From contig NZ_JABXKF010000163.1 of the NCBI RefSeq assembly GCF_017115165.1, forward strand, positions 1 through 55,862: 55,862 nucleotides of DNA. The letters run 5' to 3'. Source of the stretch: Nostoc sp. LPT (GTDB taxonomy: Bacteria; Cyanobacteriota; Cyanobacteriia; Cyanobacteriales; Nostocaceae). Below the pieces are notes generated by a model. The model searched no databases. It had not been told where the DNA came from and saw only the letters and a list, made by a program, of their open reading frames with translations. The translations under genes were made by a program, and so were the position numbers. Below are positions 37,072 to 46,215 of this stretch, one piece after another (positions within the stretch are counted from its first letter, which is position 1; each line of letters opens with the position of its first letter).

Positions 37072-38325
37072 ATGCTAAGTAATAGCAAAAAAATAATTTC
37101 CCCATCGGAAAAGACTCATCCGCAAGAAGCTAATATTCAGGAACTTCTTGAGATTCAAGACCAATTGAGAGATGCTTTGAAAACAATTACAAAAGAGTTG
37201 GAGGATAAGCTTAAGCCAGAAGAACTAGAGGTTGTCAAGGCTGAGTATAAAGCACTCATCGATCTATTTGAAACTCTCAAAGATGGAAAGATCAAAATCG
37301 TCTTATTTGGTAAGACTAATGCAGGTAAATCGTCTGTAGCAAACTCCATTCTTGGTGCTGATGTTTACAACGTCGATGTAGGCATGGGAGCGGAAGTAAA
37401 GGCTGATGGAATTATCGACTACGGTAAGTGGAGAATTATTGATAGCCCAGGCTTCATGTATTCCAGTTCTGACAACAATCAAGCCTTGCAAGAGATTAAA
37501 CGCAGTCATGGACGAATTTTTGTTGTTGATTCTGAGCCGTTTGAACCTGAACTAGAGATGTTTGACAGTGTAGCAAGTTTTTTCGACGCTCCAACAATTG
37601 TTTTCTTCAACAAATGGGACTCTGTGGAGAGAAATATGCCTACCAAGGATCGCGAGAAAGTTCGGCAACTCGTGATTCAGAAGATGTCTCGGTATGTTGA
37701 AGACCCGGAAAGTGACATTCTATTCGGTTCAGCCCAAACTTATGATCCACAACTCGACACATTCGTTCGCCAAGATAATCCAAAGCTGATTGATCGAATG
37801 TACGGCACGGCTGGCGATTTAGGCTTGGTTGTTAACATTATCAATCCTGCTGAAAAAATGAGCAGTAAGATTAACTCCCGACTTTACGAAATCCGTGAAA
37901 CTGCCGCACGAAGAATCATTAGTGGCTATGCAACGAAATGCGCTTGGAGTTCAATAATTCCGTTTTCCTCAGTGACGACCACTCCATATTTTCTGAGCAG
38001 TATGAATCGTGCAATTTGTAAGGTTATGGGAGTGAATGAAGAGCAAACACTGCAAGCAAGTAATATCTCTACCTTAGTTGAGGAAGCAATCGTTCGATCG
38101 GCAGGTGCTGAAATGGCTTGGTCAGCCGCAGCATTTTTACTGCCTCCGCTTGCCGTCTGGGGAACTTTTTCAGAGTGGGATAACAATGTTCTTCGAGTTC
38201 AAATCGTTGGCGAAGCTCTTCTGGAATATATTCGTTCAGACTTCAAACCAATTAGCGACATTAATGTGTTGTTTGAGCAGATCAAACAAAAAATCAAGAA
38301 TCAAGGACTTTACTCAAGCAAGTGA
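37072..38325 (+). CDS. Dynamin/Era-like GTPase of unknown function
   Basis: The 417-residue protein has a GTPase core: G1 GKTNAGKSS at 80-88, G3 DSPG at 124-127 and G4 NKWD at 180-183. A helical N-terminus comes first (coiled-coil-like to residue 70). The C-terminal part holds hydrophobic helices (AAFLLPPLAVWGTF), as in GTPases that attach to membranes. It resembles the 50S-binding-GTPase/DUF697-type group. Stand-alone genes of this kind occur in stress or conflict contexts. Here its neighbours are toxin-antitoxin fragments. Confidence 0.75.
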   Translation: MLSNSKKIISPSEKTHPQEANIQELLEIQDQLRDALKTITKELEDKLKPEELEVVKAEYKALIDLFETLKDGKIKIVLFGKTNAGKSSVANSILGADVYNVDVGMGAEVKADGIIDYGKWRIIDSPGFMYSSSDNNQALQEIKRSHGRIFVVDSEPFEPELEMFDSVASFFDAPTIVFFNKWDSVERNMPTKDREKVRQLVIQKMSRYVEDPESDILFGSAQTYDPQLDTFVRQDNPKLIDRMYGTAGDLGLVVNIINPAEKMSSKINSRLYEIRETAARRIISGYATKCAWSSIIPFSSVTTTPYFLSSMNRAICKVMGVNEEQTLQASNISTLVEEAIVRSAGAEMAWSAAAFLLPPLAVWGTFSEWDNNVLRVQIVGEALLEYIRSDFKPISDINVLFEQIKQKIKNQGLYSSK

Positions 38326-38374
38326 GCAAGACATTGATGGTAGTAAAATGGCTGTGACACAAGCACGGTCTAAT

Positions 38375-38455
38375 AACACGTTGGAGCGATCGCAGTTTTT
38401 AATCAACTGCGATCGCAACAGGTTCGTGTGTCCACGATGGATTTAAGAATAGCAA
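38375..38455 (+). pseudogene. Short vapC (PIN toxin) fragment
   Basis: The stretch CTGCGATCGCAACA followed by GTTCGTGTGTCCACGATGGA matches the PIN C-terminal fragment at 39840-39920. Both have a HIP1 palindrome (GCGATCGCAGTT and its complement) ahead of the conserved TMDLRIA codons. It is far too short to work. Confidence 0.5.
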
Positions 38456-38492
38456 CTGGAGGCATCTAGGCAGCCCTAGATATTAAAGGACG

Positions 38493-38723
38493 CTATTCTC
38501 CTGGCATCAGTAAGCGGTAAAGGAAGTTTTTACTTACTTGGTTTTGTCTAGCCATTTCCAGAAGGAGTATATCTCCATTTTTGAGGAGGACGAAAAAGCA
38601 TTGAGCGTCGAGGTAATCATCGTTGCGTAATCCTTCATCAGCTACCTTTGTTTCCTCTATGTCTTCATAGTTCAGGTAATGCTCTTTGTCCTCAACGTCT
38701 ACTACATTAAATACGATTGGCAT
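38493..38723 (-). CDS. Small hypothetical protein
   Basis: The 76-residue acidic protein (MPIVFNVVDVEDKEHYLNY...) ends KNFLYRLLMPGE. It has no known domain and a single-gene layout. It has a reasonable open frame but no strong ribosome site. I do not recognise it. Confidence 0.45.
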   Translation of the reverse strand: MPIVFNVVDVEDKEHYLNYEDIEETKVADEGLRNDDYLDAQCFFVLLKNGDILLLEMARQNQVSKNFLYRLLMPGE

Positions 38724-38941
38724 TGGTTTTTAAGGTACAAGAGTACATTGTCGAGCATAAATCGTATAGTTGCTCCCAGTCTGTTGGTTTAGTTGCAAAA
38801 TACAACCCTTCTGGGATGTCCTGAGATCGTTCTCAATTAGGCAAGTTGGAACTAATCAAGGCAACTAAAGCACGCTTCAAAATGTCTCATATCCTCAAAC
38901 AACCGTTATAAAAAAACGGATGCTTTGTCTGTGTTTTCTAG

Positions 38942-39190
38942 TCACGCTCTTTTAGGGCTGATTTCAAACGCTGATTCAGAACGGTAAAAGCATACATCAA
39001 ACGCTAAGAAGAAATTCATGTGTCCTAAAATCACAGGAGCATTCCTATCCTGTGTCCAAGCAAAAGCTAGCTCTACAGTCGGAAATTGCTCAACAGTTGC
39101 CGTTAAAACTAATGCTCGCGCCTCGAACCTAGCCAAATTACCACCTAACGGAACTAAGAGCCTTTGACGTTCCCAAACGGTTGCTTTATC
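38942..39190 (-). pseudogene. C-terminal fragment of a retropepsin-like protein
   Basis: The minus strand is open from a stop at 39191 and reads DKATVWERQRLLVPLGGNLA, then VILGHMNFFLAFDVCFYRSE. The ILGHxNFF...F segment resembles the second half of a small aspartic-protease-like domain, as in the clan AA gene at 40605. There is no ATG, so the 5' half is missing. Confidence 0.45.
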
Positions 39191-39391
39191 TTACATTGAT
39201 GCACATCGCGCCGAAGTGGAAGCAGAGTATCAGGAAGTTTTGCAAATTGCAGAAGATAATTGGCAATACTGGGAAGAACACAATTGCGAACATTTTGCCC
39301 GACTTGCAGCAATGTCACCGAAACCAGGTCAAAAGAAACTCTGTGCGCTAAACTTCAAGCTTGGAAAGACAGACTTGAGTTCACAGTATGA
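39174..39391 (+). pseudogene. Antitoxin-like gene, truncated and frameshifted
   Basis: The frame reads YIDAHRAEVEAEYQEVLQIA, then DNWQYWEEHNCEHFARLAAM. A frameshift near 39340 is needed to reach the family ending AKLQAWKDRLEFTV and the TGA at 39389-39391, which overlaps the next gene by 4 bp. The layout is that of an antitoxin followed by its toxin. The 5' end is missing. Confidence 0.5.
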
Positions 39392-39780
39392 ATTTCCTGA
39401 TCGATCATAATTTGAAAGGGCAAGCCGCTCTTTTGTGGGGAACGATCGCAGCAGAGGGTTGGCTTGAAGTTGTGCCCATTCGTTTTGTTACATTTGATCA
39501 GGTAGGTTTATCCGATGACAGCAGCGATTATATTGTCTGGCAGTTTTGTCAAACCAAGCAAATGATTTTGATCACTGCTAATCGAAACATGAAAGGTACA
39601 GACTCGCTAGAGCAAATGATTCGTGAGGAGAATACAGCTACATCATTGCCCATTGTGACTATTGGTAGCAAAGAGCGGCTTGATGAGCGAGTTTATTGTG
39701 AACCTAGTAGGCTGCGATGCTCTGAAGGGAGTCACCAAGGGCGATCGCAACAGGAAATAGCCAACAGTAGGAAATTTTAA
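39388..39780 (+). CDS. PIN-like (DUF5615-type) toxin candidate, altered C-terminus
   Basis: The 130-residue protein starts MNFLIDHNLKGQAALLWGTI and contains QFCQTKQMILITANRNMKG, typical of small PIN-like nucleases with an early Asp and a TANRD/N motif. The C-terminus (SEGSHQGRSQQEIANS) looks repeat-derived rather than native, with a HIP1 site at 39740. Its antitoxin partner is broken, so it may be inactive or have lost toxicity. Confidence 0.5.
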   Translation: MNFLIDHNLKGQAALLWGTIAAEGWLEVVPIRFVTFDQVGLSDDSSDYIVWQFCQTKQMILITANRNMKGTDSLEQMIREENTATSLPIVTIGSKERLDERVYCEPSRLRCSEGSHQGRSQQEIANSRKF

Positions 39781-39781
39781 A

Positions 39782-40006
39782 GTGAAGCAGAACAGCATTC
39801 AAATAAGCGTTTCCAGCAGCCCTATTCAAAATCAATTGGAATGCTTACGAGCGATCGCAGTTGATCAAAGACTGCGATCGCAACAAGTTCGTGTCTCCAC
39901 AATGGATTTAAGAATTGCAGCAATCGCCATATCTGGTAATTTAGTATTGTTGACCCGAAACGTTAGTGACTTCTGCAAGGTTCCAGGTTTAGTGACGGAG
40001 GATTAG
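39782..40006 (+). pseudogene. vapC C-terminal fragment (PIN domain)
   Basis: The 74-residue frame ends STMDLRIAAIAISGNLVLLTR, then NVSDFCKVPGL, which is the last third of a VapC PIN toxin. The region with the first conserved Asp is missing. A pair of HIP1 sites (GCGATCGC) flanks the middle, and their repeat arms have entered the coding DNA. Confidence 0.6.
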
Positions 40007-40335
40007 ACGGTGTAGAACAGGTGGGCTAACTCAGCTGGATCGCAGCAGCCACTGGGGTATAGCACATCAAAATTAGCTTTCAAACAAAGGTTTTTAATTG
40101 GTGATGGCAAACTGGAAGCTTTTGCACAGGAAGCGATCGCTGAGTTCGAGGCGGGGAACTGTCGAACAATTTGATACATTACACAACTCGTCAATTTTAG
40201 GAACTTAGAGGAGCGATCGCAACATAACCTATTTATCTGAGCTAGACAGAGGGGAAACGGCTCATCTCTGTGTTCCCCTATAGAATGGAAATATCAGAGC
40301 TAGCAATTTTTGAATAGGAAGATCGCGTCTATCAT
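40007..40335. other. Intergenic region
   Basis: About 330 bp. The minus frame at 40003-40194 ends with FDVLYPSGCCDPAELAHLFY and could be a gene tail, but I see no start or domain. Two HIP1 sites lie at 40134 and 40213. No other structure. Confidence 0.3.
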
Positions 40336-40608
40336 ATGTCCCACACTAATTTCAGCGATGAAGAAGTCGCTCAACGTGGCAAAGAGCTTTACGACAAACA
40401 AATTCGTACCCAAGTGGAAACCGCAGAAAACATCGGAAAAATTATTTCGATTGATATTGAGTCGGGTGATTATGACATTGATGATGATTTGCTGACAACC
40501 TGTCGTCGTTTGCAGGCGCGACACGATCATCCGGTTCTCTGGACAGAAAGAATTGGATTTAACGCAGTTTATGCAGTCGGGGGCACATTGACAAGGACTG
40601 CATCGTGA
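40336..40608 (+). CDS. Small hypothetical protein paired with aspartic-protease-like gene
   Basis: The 90-residue acidic protein (MSHTNFSDEEVAQRGKELYD) contains IDIESGDYDIDDD and overlaps the next gene by 4 bp. The overlap, size and Asp-rich middle resemble proteins found beside clan AA protease-like genes in cyanobacteria. It may be a partner or antitoxin-like protein, but the role is unknown. Confidence 0.6.
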   Translation: MSHTNFSDEEVAQRGKELYDKQIRTQVETAENIGKIISIDIESGDYDIDDDLLTTCRRLQARHDHPVLWTERIGFNAVYAVGGTLTRTAS

Positions 40609-40973
40609 TACATGGTTCTGTCGTTGGGCTTCAAGCCAGAGTCAATATTATTCTCTGTCCTCTGGGGCAATCTGATGTAGAAATAGAGTGCGTTGTCGAT
40701 ACTGGTTTTGAAGGGACTTTAACCTTGCCCCCTGATATTGTTGCTGCTCTCGATTTACCATATGTTACTCGCATCAGAGCTAATCTCGCTGATGATTCCA
40801 ATGTCATGACACGGCTTCACCTTGCAACAATAATTTGGCATGGAATGGAGCGTGAGGTTGTGGTGCTGGCGATGGCTCGTCGTCCACTGATTGGGACTGC
40901 ACTGATTGAGGATTATCACCTCAGCGTAGACTTCTATGAAAGCGGTTCAGTCGTAATTGACGAGATTTTGTAG
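40605..40973 (+). CDS. Clan AA aspartic protease-like protein
   Basis: The 122-residue protein (GTG start) has the retropepsin-type motif ECVVDTGFEGTLTLP, with the catalytic Asp in VDTGF, and the second hydrophobic part RPLIGTALIEDYHLSVDF. Single-domain proteins like this would act as homodimers. It overlaps the 90-residue gene upstream. A role in a small protein pair is inferred from the coupling. Confidence 0.7.
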   Translation: MIHGSVVGLQARVNIILCPLGQSDVEIECVVDTGFEGTLTLPPDIVAALDLPYVTRIRANLADDSNVMTRLHLATIIWHGMEREVVVLAMARRPLIGTALIEDYHLSVDFYESGSVVIDEIL

Positions 40974-41040
40974 GTTTGATCGGAACGGTAAAAACGCGGC
41001 ATAACAGCCAGCTTGAACTCAAACCTGAATGAATTAATTA

Positions 41041-41138
41041 CGAATTACGTTAGCGAGTCCGCGTACTCTGTAAGAGTTGCAAGCTACGCTTTTAGCGTCT
41101 CGTAGAGAGCGTCACTACGAATTACGAATTATTTTTGG
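41041..41138. repeat. Dispersed repeat cluster before the cox operon end
   Basis: GAATTACG-type heptamers and a repeat (GCGTCTCGTAGAGAGCGTC) of the family seen elsewhere in the window. No coding ability. Confidence 0.5.
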
Positions 41139-41729
41139 TTATTGCCAGATATAAATCAGGACAAACAAAACAATCCAGATGACATCAACAAAGTGCCAAA
41201 ATATAGAAGTGGCATTGACACCAAAATGACCTGTGTCGTAGTTATCAGGAATGAAAGAGCGACCAAAAACAAGTATTTGCAACAAAATGCCAGTAAGAAC
41301 GTGTAAACCGTGGAAGCCTGTCAGTAAGTAGAACATTCCACCAAAAACACCTGTGGTAAAGCCAAAAGAAAGATGGCTCCACTCGATCGCTTGTCCGACT
41401 AAAAAGTAACTTCCCATTGCGATCGAAAGCATTAGAAACTGGCGAAATTTCAACAAGTCGTGGCGTGCAAGGGCGCGTTCTGCCAAATAGATGACAAAGC
41501 TACTAGAAACAAGAATTACCGTATTAATTGCCGGATCTCTGACTTCCAGTCCAGAAACACCAGCCGGTAGCCAGTCAGGATTTGCTGTTTTATAGACAAT
41601 ATATGCCGTAAAAAAACCAAGAAAAATGAAAGTCTCTGAAAGCAAGAACACAATGAAGCCGAACATCTTGCTGCCTTCTTCATCATGGGTATGCTCGTGT
41701 GATTCTTCTGAAATGATGGAACTGTCCAT
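41139..41729 (-). CDS. coxC: Cytochrome c oxidase subunit III-type protein (alternative oxidase)
   Basis: The 196-residue membrane protein has five spans and the CoxC signature EWSHLSF...YLLTGFHGLHVLTG and YWHFVDVIW-like FWHFVDVIWIVLFV. It is the short form that lacks the first two helices of mitochondrial subunit III, as in cyanobacteria. It is the last gene of the operon. Confidence 0.88.
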   Translation of the reverse strand: MDSSIISEESHEHTHDEEGSKMFGFIVFLLSETFIFLGFFTAYIVYKTANPDWLPAGVSGLEVRDPAINTVILVSSSFVIYLAERALARHDLLKFRQFLMLSIAMGSYFLVGQAIEWSHLSFGFTTGVFGGMFYLLTGFHGLHVLTGILLQILVFGRSFIPDNYDTGHFGVNATSIFWHFVDVIWIVLFVLIYIWQ

Positions 41730-41906
41730 TGCTTGAAACTCCTATATATTTATCTCACGCAGAGGCACAGAGAAAAGAAACAAAGCAAAATTGCGATCGC
41801 GCCTCATCTCAAACTCTCTGCGTCCCTCTGCGTGAACCTCTGCGTACCTACCCTACGGGAAGGCGAAGCGCCTATGCGTTTAAAAATCAAACATTTGACC
41901 TGCTCT

Positions 41907-43556
41907 CTAATGCTCGGCCACTAATGGTTCAGATTTCCCGTAGCCGTAGGGTTCACCCACAACAACTGGAATTTCCTCAAAGTTCTCGACAGGAGGTGGT
42001 GAAGAAACTAACCACTCAAGTCCAATTGCTCGCCAAGGATTCTTCGGTGCTTGCTTGTCATGTATCCAAGAACCAATAATATTCAGAATGAAGGGCAAAG
42101 TGGATACACCTAGTAAAAATCCGCCGATACTGGCGATAATATTCCAAAATTCATACTCTGGGGCATAAGAAGAAACTCGACGCAACATTCCTTGCAATCC
42201 TAATGGGTGCATTGGGAAGAAGTTGAGGTTAGTGCCAATGAACGCCAGCCAGAAGTGCAACTTGCCCAAGCCTTCGTAATACATACGTCCAGTCATCTTG
42301 GGGAACCAGAAGTAAATAGCAGCAAACATCCCCATTGTTACCGTGCCATATAGAACATAGTGGAAGTGACCCACCACATAATAAGTGTTGTTGACATGGA
42401 CATCAATGGGAACAGAGGAAAGGGTGATGCCAGTGATACCTGCAAATACAAACAATATTAATGCGCCAAACGCAAACAGCATTGGTGTATCAAATCGTAG
42501 CTTGCCACCCCAAATCGTTGCAGTCCAGGCAAACACCTTAATGCCAGTGGGGACAGAAACGAACATTGTTGTGAGCATGAAAAACAGCCGCATCCAGCCT
42601 GGAGTACCACTAACGTAAAGATGGTGTACCCAGACTATACCGCTAACTCCAGCGATCAGGAGTGATGAAATAGCGACAATCTTATAGCCAAACAAAGGTT
42701 TACGAGCAAAAACAGGGAATATCTCTGAAAAGACTCCAAAGACCGGCAGAATGATTACGTAAACAGCAGGGTGGGAGTAGAACCAGAAAAAGTGCTGAAA
42801 TAGAACTGGGTCGCCTCCCTTGGCTGGGTCAAAAAAGCTAGTTCCAACTGTTAAATCGAGTAAAAGCATGACTGCACCTGCTGTTAAGACAGGTAGTCCA
42901 AACAGTTGGATAATCTGGGCACTAAATACATTCCAAACAAAGATGGGCGTACGGAAGGCTGTCATCCCAGGTGCGCGCATCTTGACAATCGTGGTGACAA
43001 AGTTAATCGCCCCCATAATTGAGGAAACACCTGATATTGCCACTGCTAGAAGCCAGATTACTTCACCATTGATTAAGTTGCCTGTCGGGTTTTGCAAGCT
43101 AACGGGAGGATATGACCACCAACCGGCTTGCGCTGGCCCACCGGGTACAAAGAAGCTGGCCATCAGTAGGATAGCAGCGATCGGTATCATCCAGAAGGCG
43201 ACAGCATTGAGTCTGGGAAACGCCATATCTCGCGCCCCAATCATCAGAGGTACAAGATAGTTAGCAAAACCTGTAAGTATGGGGAATGTCCATCCAAATA
43301 GCATCACAGTGCCGTGCATGGTGAACATTGCATTATAAACACTACGGTCAACTAGGTCTGATTCTGGGGTAATCAATTCCCCACGAATGATCATTGCAAA
43401 TAGACCGCCTACTAAAAAGAGGATGAAAGCGGTAACAATATACTGAATACCGATAACTTTGTGGTCTGTGCTGAAGCTAAAGTATTGCCTCCAGTCTGCT
43501 CTCGGTTCCTGTTGAGGTGCGTCACCTGTAATGTCTTCAACGGAAATATTTGTCAT
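41907..43556 (-). CDS. coxA: Cytochrome c oxidase subunit I (A2-type, alternative oxidase)
   Basis: The 549-residue heme-copper oxidase has MHGTVMLFGWTFPILTGFAN with a heme His and HHLYVSG, the CuB His pair. The proton-channel loop reads FWFYSHPAVYVIILP, in which the usual GHPEVY Glu is Ala preceded by Tyr-Ser, the mark of A2-type oxidases. The axial His ligands VVGHFHYVL are present. It is the second cox gene and probably accepts electrons from quinol or a non-standard donor because subunit II lacks CuA. Confidence 0.88.
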   Translation of the reverse strand: MTNISVEDITGDAPQQEPRADWRQYFSFSTDHKVIGIQYIVTAFILFLVGGLFAMIIRGELITPESDLVDRSVYNAMFTMHGTVMLFGWTFPILTGFANYLVPLMIGARDMAFPRLNAVAFWMIPIAAILLMASFFVPGGPAQAGWWSYPPVSLQNPTGNLINGEVIWLLAVAISGVSSIMGAINFVTTIVKMRAPGMTAFRTPIFVWNVFSAQIIQLFGLPVLTAGAVMLLLDLTVGTSFFDPAKGGDPVLFQHFFWFYSHPAVYVIILPVFGVFSEIFPVFARKPLFGYKIVAISSLLIAGVSGIVWVHHLYVSGTPGWMRLFFMLTTMFVSVPTGIKVFAWTATIWGGKLRFDTPMLFAFGALILFVFAGITGITLSSVPIDVHVNNTYYVVGHFHYVLYGTVTMGMFAAIYFWFPKMTGRMYYEGLGKLHFWLAFIGTNLNFFPMHPLGLQGMLRRVSSYAPEYEFWNIIASIGGFLLGVSTLPFILNIIGSWIHDKQAPKNPWRAIGLEWLVSSPPPVENFEEIPVVVGEPYGYGKSEPLVAEH

Positions 43557-43655
43557 TTGTCATTTGTCCTTTGTCATTTGTCATTTGTCATTTGTCCTTT
43601 GTCATTTGTCATTTGTCCAAAACCAATGACCAATGACCAATGACTAATGACTAAT
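43557..43655. repeat. STRR arrays between coxB and coxA
   Basis: About nine CATTTGT/CCTTTGT heptamers, followed by several CAATGAC heptamers. They separate coxB from coxA and contain no gene. Confidence 0.85.
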
Positions 43656-43657
43656 GA

Positions 43658-44599
43658 TTAATTGCTGTAGTTGACTACGGGGGCTTGTGCGGGTGCTACT
43701 GTAACCCAGCCTTTGATTAATTCTTTTGATTCTTGGGCATATTCGGAAGCTGCTTGATTATTTGCAGTGCATGGTTTGCGATTTGCTGCTTCTGCAAGCC
43801 ACTTCTTATAATCCTCAGGGGACTCGACAACAACATTTGCCCGCATGGTTGCAAAGTAAGTACCGCTAAATTCGGAATCGGTCAATTGATATTTGCCAAT
43901 ACGGATGGGAGTGAATTCAAAGTCAATGTTGCGGTTGGGAATAATGTCTTGCTTGACTCGGAAAGCAGGAATATAAAAGCCGTGGAGAACATCCTCGGAC
44001 TGCATAGCTAGACGAATGCGATGATTGACGGGTAAATGTAGTTCGGTGCTGGTAATTCCTGTTTTTGGATAGCGGAAAACCCAAGCCCACTGTTTGGCAT
44101 TAACTTCAATGTCTTCAAATGGCAGGACATTAAGATTCCCCACGTCCCCGCGTCCCCGTCTCTCCGTGTCCTCATTTATTGGTGCAGCAGATGCCGATTT
44201 CATCAAGACTGGAATATGCATATGCATAGCTTCCATAGGCCCTTGAATCCCCATTTGCTCGTAGATTTGGTAGCTGTAAGTGGCAATCCAAAACACTAAC
44301 AATACAGGAATTGCAGTCCAGACAATTTCTAGTGGGATATTTCCTTCAATCGGGGGGCCATCGCTGGTATCATACTGTTCTGCTCGATGGAAAATCGCCG
44401 AGTAGATGAGTGTTCCTGTGACTCCAAGGAAGATAAATGCTCCCAGCGTGATTAAAAAACTAAACAACTTATCGACGAGCTGCGATTCTGCTGCGGCTTG
44501 AGGAGGCATCCAAGAATACGTCGACTGCCCTATCCAAAGACTAACAGCAGTTAAGGCGATCGCGATCGCACTCAATATCAAAATATTTCGGATTTTCAT
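43658..44599 (-). CDS. coxB: Oxidase subunit II without CuA ligands (alternative oxidase type)
   Basis: The 313-residue protein has two N-terminal membrane helices and the beta domain (WAWVFRYP...TELHLPVNHRIRL, DVLHGFYIPAFRVKQDIIPN). The canonical CAELCGxYHxxM segment is DSEFSGTYFATM here, so the CuA cysteines and the second His are absent while the Met remains. It therefore cannot accept electrons from cytochrome c in the usual way and fits an alternative respiratory terminal oxidase (ARTO). A GC-rich repeat has entered the gene and reads ERRGRGDVGN at about residues 148-157. Confidence 0.88.
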   Translation of the reverse strand: MKIRNILILSAIAIALTAVSLWIGQSTYSWMPPQAAAESQLVDKLFSFLITLGAFIFLGVTGTLIYSAIFHRAEQYDTSDGPPIEGNIPLEIVWTAIPVLLVFWIATYSYQIYEQMGIQGPMEAMHMHIPVLMKSASAAPINEDTERRGRGDVGNLNVLPFEDIEVNAKQWAWVFRYPKTGITSTELHLPVNHRIRLAMQSEDVLHGFYIPAFRVKQDIIPNRNIDFEFTPIRIGKYQLTDSEFSGTYFATMRANVVVESPEDYKKWLAEAANRKPCTANNQAASEYAQESKELIKGWVTVAPAQAPVVNYSN

Positions 44600-44602
44600 T
44601 GA

Positions 44603-45208
44603 TTACCTCAGCAGTAAGTTGGGGTTTTTGCCCAAGCGCAACAACATATCAGCAGTATTGTGAACTCCAAACTCAGTAGCTAACTGCGCTCCTAGCGTAC
44701 CGTGGATGAACATGATGAACATGATGAACAGTCCAGAAACTAAATAAGTCCACTGCACTTGTTGACTGTCATCCTGACGCCAAATATAGCGCTGAAATCC
44801 TCTCCAAATAGCCATCCCAAGAATTAGCGCTAGTAGAAAAACACCACCCATACCATGCCAAAGCATTGTTTCCATAGCTTCAAATCCCCAGGCACTCTTT
44901 ACCCCAGTGAGTGGTTCTGCCAACATGATTTCATAAAAACCTGCTGCTACCGTAAAAATTGTGATGAGTGCCGAACCTAGCATATTGTACCAGCCGGCAT
45001 CAAAAAAGCTGGAACGAGTGGCAGGAACTGCTAAAAACTTGAAGATTGGTTGTTGTAGGGGAAAGAACACACCAATAAAATCAAAGGTAATGCCAAGGAT
45101 GAACAAAGCTAGAGTGAGATGAACTAAATTTGGGTGAATGGGTATAGTGTAGGGCAACCCATTTGCTCCCATCTGAGTTTTTAATTGCTCAATAACTTCA
45201 GGGTTCAT
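44603..45208 (-). CDS. DUF2231-type membrane protein, second
   Basis: The 201-residue membrane protein has about four hydrophobic segments (HPNLVHLTLALFILGITFDFIG, ALITIFTVAAGFY, GVFLLALILGMAIW, LVSGLFIMFIMFIHG). It is paralogous to the previous gene and starts where that one stops (TAATG). Two genes of this kind precede coxB in the heterocyst-type cox3 operons of Anabaena, so this is the same operon layout. Function is unknown. Confidence 0.75.
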   Translation of the reverse strand: MNPEVIEQLKTQMGANGLPYTIPIHPNLVHLTLALFILGITFDFIGVFFPLQQPIFKFLAVPATRSSFFDAGWYNMLGSALITIFTVAAGFYEIMLAEPLTGVKSAWGFEAMETMLWHGMGGVFLLALILGMAIWRGFQRYIWRQDDSQQVQWTYLVSGLFIMFIMFIHGTLGAQLATEFGVHNTADMLLRLGKNPNLLLR

Positions 45209-45699
45209 TACAGTAAGCCCTCCTTTATGGCTTCAACAACTGGTACAGTGTGCAGCCCATATACCCAAACCAATTCATCTCCAAAATATACTTGTACGCC
45301 TACCAAAACAGTCAAAAGTAGACTTGCTGCTAGGTAATAAACTGATATCTTTTCTGGAGTGCGGCAATGAATCACGTAACGCCAAGCTGTAATGGCTGCC
45401 AGAATTCCTGCAAGTGCCCAACCAAGAATCATATGTAAATTAAGTACTCGTTCAGCTGCGTTATAAGGTTCTGCCAAACCTGCTTCAAATTGACCAAAAA
45501 TAACGGCGACAAAGATGGAGATTGTAGCGAAAAACATATTCCACCAACTCACCTCGAAAAGACGGTAATTACTAGTAAAGTATCCAATGACATCACACAA
45601 GAAGGCAAACAACACCATCGCAATCACAAAATGGACAACGATCGGATGTATCGTATCGGGATACGGTAAATTATGGTTATTCAGAAGCTTCTCAAGCAT
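45208..45699 (-). CDS. DUF2231-type membrane protein, first
   Basis: The 163-residue protein begins LPYPDTIHPIVVHFVIAMVLFAF, which is typical of DUF2231, and has four hydrophobic segments. It is the first gene of the five-gene operon DUF2231-DUF2231-coxB-coxA-coxC. Its upstream 500 bp should hold the promoter. It may help assemble the oxidase or supply a membrane quinone/heme function, which is not known. Confidence 0.75.
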   Translation of the reverse strand: MLEKLLNNHNLPYPDTIHPIVVHFVIAMVLFAFLCDVIGYFTSNYRLFEVSWWNMFFATISIFVAVIFGQFEAGLAEPYNAAERVLNLHMILGWALAGILAAITAWRYVIHCRTPEKISVYYLAASLLLTVLVGVQVYFGDELVWVYGLHTVPVVEAIKEGLL

Positions 45700-46215
45700 G
45701 GTATTCTACTCATGTGTTAGTTAGTGTTTAGTGCTTAACAATCAATACTTCACAATCTTTTGATTTCTACAACAATTTAGATTGCACTTAAAATCCTTCT
45801 AAATAACAACAGCAATTCTTATAAGGAGAATTCTTTCACAGAGTAGCTTGATTCTGATACGCAAAAGCTCGCTGGAATGAATATAGAATAGCAAGTTATT
45901 GAAAAAGGTTTTACTCGTTGGTAAATGCTGATGAACGAGTTACTACTTTCCATCTGTGAAGTAAAACAATGTATGAAATATAAACACAAGGATATTAAAT
46001 CTCCGCAATATCGCTTGGAATCTGATACATTTGACTAAATAGGCTTTGGACATAATAATATCCAAAGCTCATAATGAGAATTGCTGGTCTTGGAGTGTAC
46101 TTTATTTTTTTGAAGAATTTTGTACTTTTGATTCTCCATATATAAAGAATATCATACATCTGTTAAAAATACTTGCGATCGCCAACTAATTTTCAAACAG
46201 TATTTGTAGTTACAA
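45700..46215. other. Region between the cox operon and psiE, with vnf-upstream repeat
   Basis: About 515 bp with no gene. It must carry the cox promoter. From about 46128 it reads TATAAAGAATATCATACATC and TTTCAAACAGTATTTGTAG, which matches the outer part of the vnfDG duplication at both ends of the window. So the vnf duplications picked up their outer flank from the psiE locus, or the reverse. Confidence 0.6.
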
